In this document: positions 60,857 to 64,000 of the stretch, piece by piece | How positions within the stretch are numbered: position 1 is the stretch's first letter | How the letters are laid out: every line of letters begins with the position of its first letter | DNA from: an uncultured Lachnospiraceae bacterium | GTDB taxonomy: Bacteria; Bacillota; Clostridia; Lachnospirales; Lachnospiraceae | Direction of reading: 5' to 3' | NCBI GenBank assembly: GCA_910587635.1 | Contig: CAJUNB010000006.1 | Coordinates: forward strand, 12,559-76,558 | Length of the DNA stretch: 64,000 bases | The notes under the pieces: generated by a model | The model's input: only the letters and a program-made list of their open reading frames with translations | Database searches by the model: none | What the model was told of the DNA's origin: nothing | Position numbers and translations under genes: made by a program

Positions 60857-62371
60857 TTATTCTTTCCCATTCTCCGGTATTACAATCGTCGTAAAATAAG
60901 AATTCCGTTCTGTATCCTCATCCAGCCCCCAGCAGATTTCTTCACTGTCCATGCCACAATCTTTCACCATGGAGGCACGTTCATACAGTCCCATCTCCTT
61001 CAGAATCCGTTTCGTCTCCGGCAGATTTTTCCCACTTTTCATCAACACCTTACTTCCCGGCAGTTCCAGGCTCTCCTGCATTCCCTCATAGCCTGCCGGA
61101 ATAATGTGCAAAGGCTTGGACATAGTAGTCAGGCTCTTCCCAAGAACGGCGCCACAGGCACAGAAACTGCTGACCCCGGGCAAAAGTGTCACTTCAAATC
61201 CCGCCCTTCTGATAGGCTCCGACAGATAGGATACCGTAGCATAGATTGTCACATCTCCCAGTACAATCATCCCCACGTTTTTCCCTGCCTCCAGAAAAGC
61301 TGTGATCTTTTTCACAAGCTGACTGTAAATCCGCTTGCGGGCCTTATCATCTTTCGTCATAAGGAAATCCAGATACAGCACTTCCTTATCTTCCAGTCCC
61401 ATATAATCGCCATATCCATCTCCAAACATCTCATCGAGCTGCTTTCCCGCCCTCTGCACAATGGACAGAGCTATCGTATGTTCCGATCCGGTTCTTGGCA
61501 CAGCCAGCACCTCACATTTTCTGATTCGAGCCACCGCATCCAGTGTCAGATTGCCGCCGGCCCCCGGCCCTACGCTGATCCCATAAAAGATGCCTCCCAG
61601 GCATTTCCGGCATTTCCTCCTGTAAAAGCTGCGGATTTCCTCATAAGACCCCATACCCTGCAGGAAACATTCCACTTCATAGCCATGGCTCCTGCATCTG
61701 TTTTTCCAGCTTGTCTCTTCTTCTCCTGCCATATCCTTTATGGCATGTTCCCCCGCCACAAGCATAAAGGGAACGAGCGTCACTTTACGCACTTTTCCCT
61801 CTCTGTCCAGCAGTGCCAGGATATCTTCCAGGGAAGGAATCCCTTCTACCGTAGCCATATAATATTTTCGCTCATCTTCCTTTTCCAGAAGCTTTTCTAT
61901 CTTCTCGTAGACCCGGTTCGCCTGGTGATACGTACCATGTCCCATGAAAATACAGACCTCTCCCTCTCTCATGAGAAATCGCTCTTTCATAATTGTGACG
62001 ACTGTGTCATAATCTTCTTCCTGCACCAGAAGCGGTTCTCCCAGTTTCAGAAAAGAAAAGCGATCTTCCCACTTTGTGATCTCTCCGCGAAGTCTGTCAT
62101 ACTCTTCTCCCCGTATCAGATGGGTAGGCTGCACCCATATATGTGTATAGCCCTCTTTTCGGAAATCTTCCAGTGCTTCCGGTACTTTCTGTACATGGAT
62201 GCCCCGTTCCTTTAACCTCTCACATACAATATTGCTCGTAAAAGCACGGCGCAGTGTATATTCCGGGAAAGCCTTTGTCCAGTCTTTTTCGATCCCTTCT
62301 ATCTCTTCTTCCCTTGCTCTGTCACAGGTGCTTCCAAAGCTGACTGCAAGGATACCTTTTTTTATGTCCAA
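60857..62371 (-). CDS. cbiK-cbiL: Fusion of sirohydrochlorin cobaltochelatase CbiK and precorrin-2/factor-II C20-methyltransferase CbiL
   Basis: The 504-residue protein joins two successive steps of anaerobic cobalamin synthesis. Residues 1-258 are CbiK (KKGILAVSFGSTCDRAREEEI, His145 in FMGHGTYHQAN, His209 in VAGEHAIKDMAGEE), matching the two catalytic histidines of the Salmonella enzyme. Residues 261-504 are a tetrapyrrole methylase of the CbiL/CobI type (GISVGPGAGGNLTLDAVARI, GSEHTIALSIV, MIVLGDVTIYATVSYL, LLPGVSSFCACGAVLGK). The usual G-x-G-P-G-D-P loop is changed to GPGAGGN. It heads the operon, 11 bases before hemA. Confidence 0.93.
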   Translation of the reverse strand: MDIKKGILAVSFGSTCDRAREEEIEGIEKDWTKAFPEYTLRRAFTSNIVCERLKERGIHVQKVPEALEDFRKEGYTHIWVQPTHLIRGEEYDRLRGEITKWEDRFSFLKLGEPLLVQEEDYDTVVTIMKERFLMREGEVCIFMGHGTYHQANRVYEKIEKLLEKEDERKYYMATVEGIPSLEDILALLDREGKVRKVTLVPFMLVAGEHAIKDMAGEEETSWKNRCRSHGYEVECFLQGMGSYEEIRSFYRRKCRKCLGGIFYGISVGPGAGGNLTLDAVARIRKCEVLAVPRTGSEHTIALSIVQRAGKQLDEMFGDGYGDYMGLEDKEVLYLDFLMTKDDKARKRIYSQLVKKITAFLEAGKNVGMIVLGDVTIYATVSYLSEPIRRAGFEVTLLPGVSSFCACGAVLGKSLTTMSKPLHIIPAGYEGMQESLELPGSKVLMKSGKNLPETKRILKEMGLYERASMVKDCGMDSEEICWGLDEDTERNSYFTTIVIPENGKE

Positions 62372-62499
62372 GGACAGATTCCTCCGTTCTTATCTTATGA
62401 ACTATAGCAGAAGCCAGTGTATATACTGTATTCTGTCTCATTTTTTTATCATAGCACTTTCCTGCTTTTCCGTCTATGTCGGAAGTAAGTTGGAATTTA

Positions 62500-63015
62500 T
62501 TATTGCAAATCAATATCTATCTCATACTTATCATCAATCAGCACATATTTTACATTGTACTTCTCTGCAAGTTTCAAAAACTGTACATTATCTTCTAAAA
62601 TGCTTTCCATAGTACACCATTCATCGTCTAAGCGACTTTCTATGACACTTGCATACTTCTTGATATTGTCGAAATAATTTTTAATATAATTTTCGCTCAT
62701 TACAAGGCAAAAGCATCTGATATTATCAAGATATTCTTTTGCAAAATCCTTTTCCCAATCAAAAGGGATATAACAGCCTTCAATAATAAGGTTTTGCTTA
62801 TTCTCTACGGCGGTTTTAATCATTTCACGAACAATGGGCCACAGGTACTCTGTGAGCTTATCGTCATCTTCGGGTGTGAGTTTGGTATAACCGCTACGAA
62901 TGAAACCCATTTTCAGATGGTCTATTGATAAATATGGATATTTATACTTTTCAAGCAGTTTTTGAGCACACACAGTCTTACCTGTGTGTGATGCACCTGT
63001 TATTAAAATAATCAT
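62500..63015 (-). CDS. Small P-loop kinase-like ATP-binding protein
   Basis: The start at 63015 (MIILITGASHTGKTVCAQKL) has TGGAG at 7 bases. The 171-residue product has Walker A GASHTGKT, a lid-type region YLSIDHLKMGFIRSGYT, and NLIIEGCYIPFDWEKDF. It resembles small nucleoside or zeta-toxin-like kinases of the AAA_33/2-phosphoglycerate-kinase-like group, with no clear substrate. It is separated from the cbiK gene by 128 bases. The upstream part of its open frame is a glyoxalase fragment. Confidence 0.8.
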   Translation of the reverse strand: MIILITGASHTGKTVCAQKLLEKYKYPYLSIDHLKMGFIRSGYTKLTPEDDDKLTEYLWPIVREMIKTAVENKQNLIIEGCYIPFDWEKDFAKEYLDNIRCFCLVMSENYIKNYFDNIKKYASVIESRLDDEWCTMESILEDNVQFLKLAEKYNVKYVLIDDKYEIDIDLQ

Positions 63016-63168
63016 TATTTTCTCCATTCCAAACAAAAAAGCAATCCCCGAAGAGCTACGGACAGCCGGTCTTGCAAATAATTCGCACATCTCCCAACCT
63101 AATAATTCTCCATAGAATCTTTGCAATTTTCTTTCATCATCACAATCAACCCTACCCTCAATGGACAA
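63016..63168 (-). pseudogene. Truncated glyoxalase/VOC-family fragment
   Basis: In frame with the kinase gene and directly before its ATG, about 50 codons read GRVDCDDERKLQRFYGELLGW and MCELFARPAVRSSSGIAFLF. The V-D-C-D-D-E-x-K-L-x-x-F-Y-x-x-L-L-G-W pattern is the start of a VOC/glyoxalase protein. It breaks off at AFLFG and runs into the kinase start, so a deletion joined two genes. Confidence 0.68.
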
Positions 63169-63202
63169 AGGGAATTACGAAGAAATTTCCTGTACGATAA
63201 AA

Positions 63203-63260
63203 AGAGCTGCTGCCTGAAATCCAAGTCCCACCGGACTCTTCTCCATTGCAGCAGCCCCTC
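63203..63260 (-). terminator. Terminator after the His/Cys-rich exported protein gene
   Basis: On the minus strand GGGCTGCTGC pairs with GCAGCAGCTC across a loop of about 35 bases that holds a second small stem (AGTCC/GGACT), followed by TTTTT. It lies about 30 bases after the stop codon at 63292. Confidence 0.6.
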
Positions 63261-63291
63261 CTCAGGGACTGGTCAGGTTCCTGTTTTTGTC

Positions 63292-63627
63292 CTATCTGCA
63301 AGGCAGGCAGACTACACCGTCATGCTCATGTTCTGTTAATGCCAGACATCCTTCCACTGCACACAGCTGATGGTAATCACACCCATCTCCACTATAGTGT
63401 CCACAATAATAAGCATCTCCATGAAGATGAACTGCTGTAGCATTACATCCATCCACACCGCACATGGGCAGATCGTACTGGCCGTCAGTCGATGAAGCAT
63501 ACTGTGCGCACACAGCATATCTCTGTCTGCAACCATGATGACCACCGTGATGGCCATGAGCCATAACTACCATGGGCATCTGTAACATCACAAGAGCTGC
63601 CATCGCAAACAAAACCGCTTTTTTCAT
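63292..63627 (-). CDS. Small exported His/Cys-rich protein, probable metal binder
   Basis: The start at 63627 (MKKAVLFAMAALVMLQMPMVVMAHG) follows GGGAGGTGAAAAGGAA. The 111-residue precursor has a signal peptide, probably cut after VVMA, leaving HGHHGGHHGCRQRYAVC and a body with eight further Cys and many His (CGVDGCNA, VHLHGDAYYCGHYSGDGCDYHQLC, TEHEHDGVVCLPC). The pattern suggests structural zinc or other metal binding outside the cell. I do not recognise a named family. Confidence 0.72.
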   Translation of the reverse strand: MKKAVLFAMAALVMLQMPMVVMAHGHHGGHHGCRQRYAVCAQYASSTDGQYDLPMCGVDGCNATAVHLHGDAYYCGHYSGDGCDYHQLCAVEGCLALTEHEHDGVVCLPCR

Positions 63628-63697
63628 TTCCTTTTCACCTCCCTTTTCTCTATAGATATCTATGCAAAAAATATGCAAACAAATTTATATTCGGAAG

Positions 63698-64000
63698 CCG
63701 CTGCTTCGCAGTGCACGCTCGGAAAACCTTCTGCTTTCTTACGGGACCTCAGGGCTCCTCCCGCAAACGGGCCCCTCCTCAGGTCAAGGTTCGCCCTATC
63801 AAAATGCAATCTGACAAACCTGCCTGCCAGCAGGCCGTTTGAATTTACTTCATCTATTTTCCGCTGCTTCGCAGTGCACATTCGGAAAACCTTCTGCTTT
63901 CTTACGGGACCTCAGGGCTCCTCCCGCAAACGGGCCCCTCCTCAGGTCAAGCCCTATCAAAATGCAATCTGACAAACCTGCCTGCTAGCAGGCCGTTTGA
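63698..64000. repeat. 163 bp tandem repeat reaching the right window edge
   Basis: Units start at 63698 and 63861 (each begins CCGCTGCTTCGCAGTGCAC); the second lacks about 8 bases (GGTTCGCC) and runs to the edge. The core shares GCTTCGCAGTGCAC, a GGGCTCCTCCCG-type block and GGGCCCCTCCTCA with the 99 bp repeats at 45913, so the two are one family. Each unit ends in CCTGCC-AGCAGG-CCGTTTGA. It lies in the probable leader of the His/Cys-rich gene. Confidence 0.9.

Noticed and set aside
62372..62500. Possible cobalamin riboswitch before cbiK-cbiL
   Set aside because: The short gap has no B12-box-like or conserved leader structure that I can see.

Overview
The window looks like chromosomal DNA of a low-to-mid GC, anaerobic, gut-type Firmicute, most likely Lachnospiraceae. 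I base this on strong AGGAGG-type ribosome sites, a tryptophan T-box leader, an Msm-type alpha-galactoside locus, GH94 phosphorylases, a circularly permuted GH3 and clostridial hem/cbi gene fusions. The taxonomy is an inference from gene content; no rRNA or tRNA gene was found.

Layout. 0-3.6 kb: a DUF815-like gene (cut by the left edge), pheA, a membrane-anchored DUF5050-like protein and a frameshifted DUF1266 gene. 3.7-7.8 kb: a folate operon folC-folE-HD-folP-folBK on the minus strand, with a divergent CmpB-type membrane protein gene that overlaps a spurious N-terminal extension of folC. 8.7-10.6 kb: a decayed mobilizable element (TnpW-like, Rpn/PD-(D/E)XK nuclease, broken MobA/MobL relaxase). 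10.9-13 kb: a nitroreductase and pyrBI. 13.1-16.45 kb: a three-gene ABC importer behind a UGG (Trp) T-box, read here as a tryptophan transporter. 17.8-24.4 kb: an alpha-galactoside locus (GH36, ABC importer, divergent AraC regulator). 24.5-30.3 kb: PHP protein, CmpB paralogue, YlmH, L,D-transpeptidase, Hsp20, lipoprotein and flavodoxin. 30.4-43 kb: a beta-glucoside locus (ABC importer plus permuted GH3 on the minus strand, two GH94 phosphorylases on the plus strand) followed by an AraC regulator and a sugar acetyltransferase. 43-52 kb: an allose/ribose-type operon (TIM-barrel isomerase, RbsB/A/C-like importer, PfkB kinase, DeoR regulator, ROK kinase, and an HNH-like protein). 52.2-62.4 kb: a metal and tetrapyrrole region: cbiK-cbiL fusion, hemA, met8-type gene, hemC-cobA-hemD triple fusion, hemB, a trypsin-like protease and two COG0523 GTPases. 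62.5-64 kb: a small kinase beside a glyoxalase fragment, a His/Cys-rich exported protein and a tandem repeat running off the right edge.

How it fits together. The carbohydrate loci pair an ABC importer with cytoplasmic hydrolases or phosphorylases, so oligosaccharides are taken up intact and split inside. The tetrapyrrole operon covers glutamyl-tRNA to cobalt-loaded factor II and its C20 methylation, apart from hemL, with no heme-branch gene. It is therefore most likely dedicated to siroheme and cobalamin. It is followed by two putative metal-handling GTPases, one with a five-fold His/Cys repeat.

The most unusual sequence-level signal is a set of tandem repeats (80, 99 and 163 bp units) lying directly upstream of the start codons of three unrelated minus-strand genes. 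The 99 and 163 bp families share a common scaffold. Also notable are a 133 bp MITE-like inverted-repeat element, several strong palindromes at promoters, and the gene fusions in the hem/cbi operon. I saw no CRISPR array, no phage, and no clear new defence system. An HNH-like protein embedded in a sugar operon and the repeat leaders are the best candidates for something undescribed.
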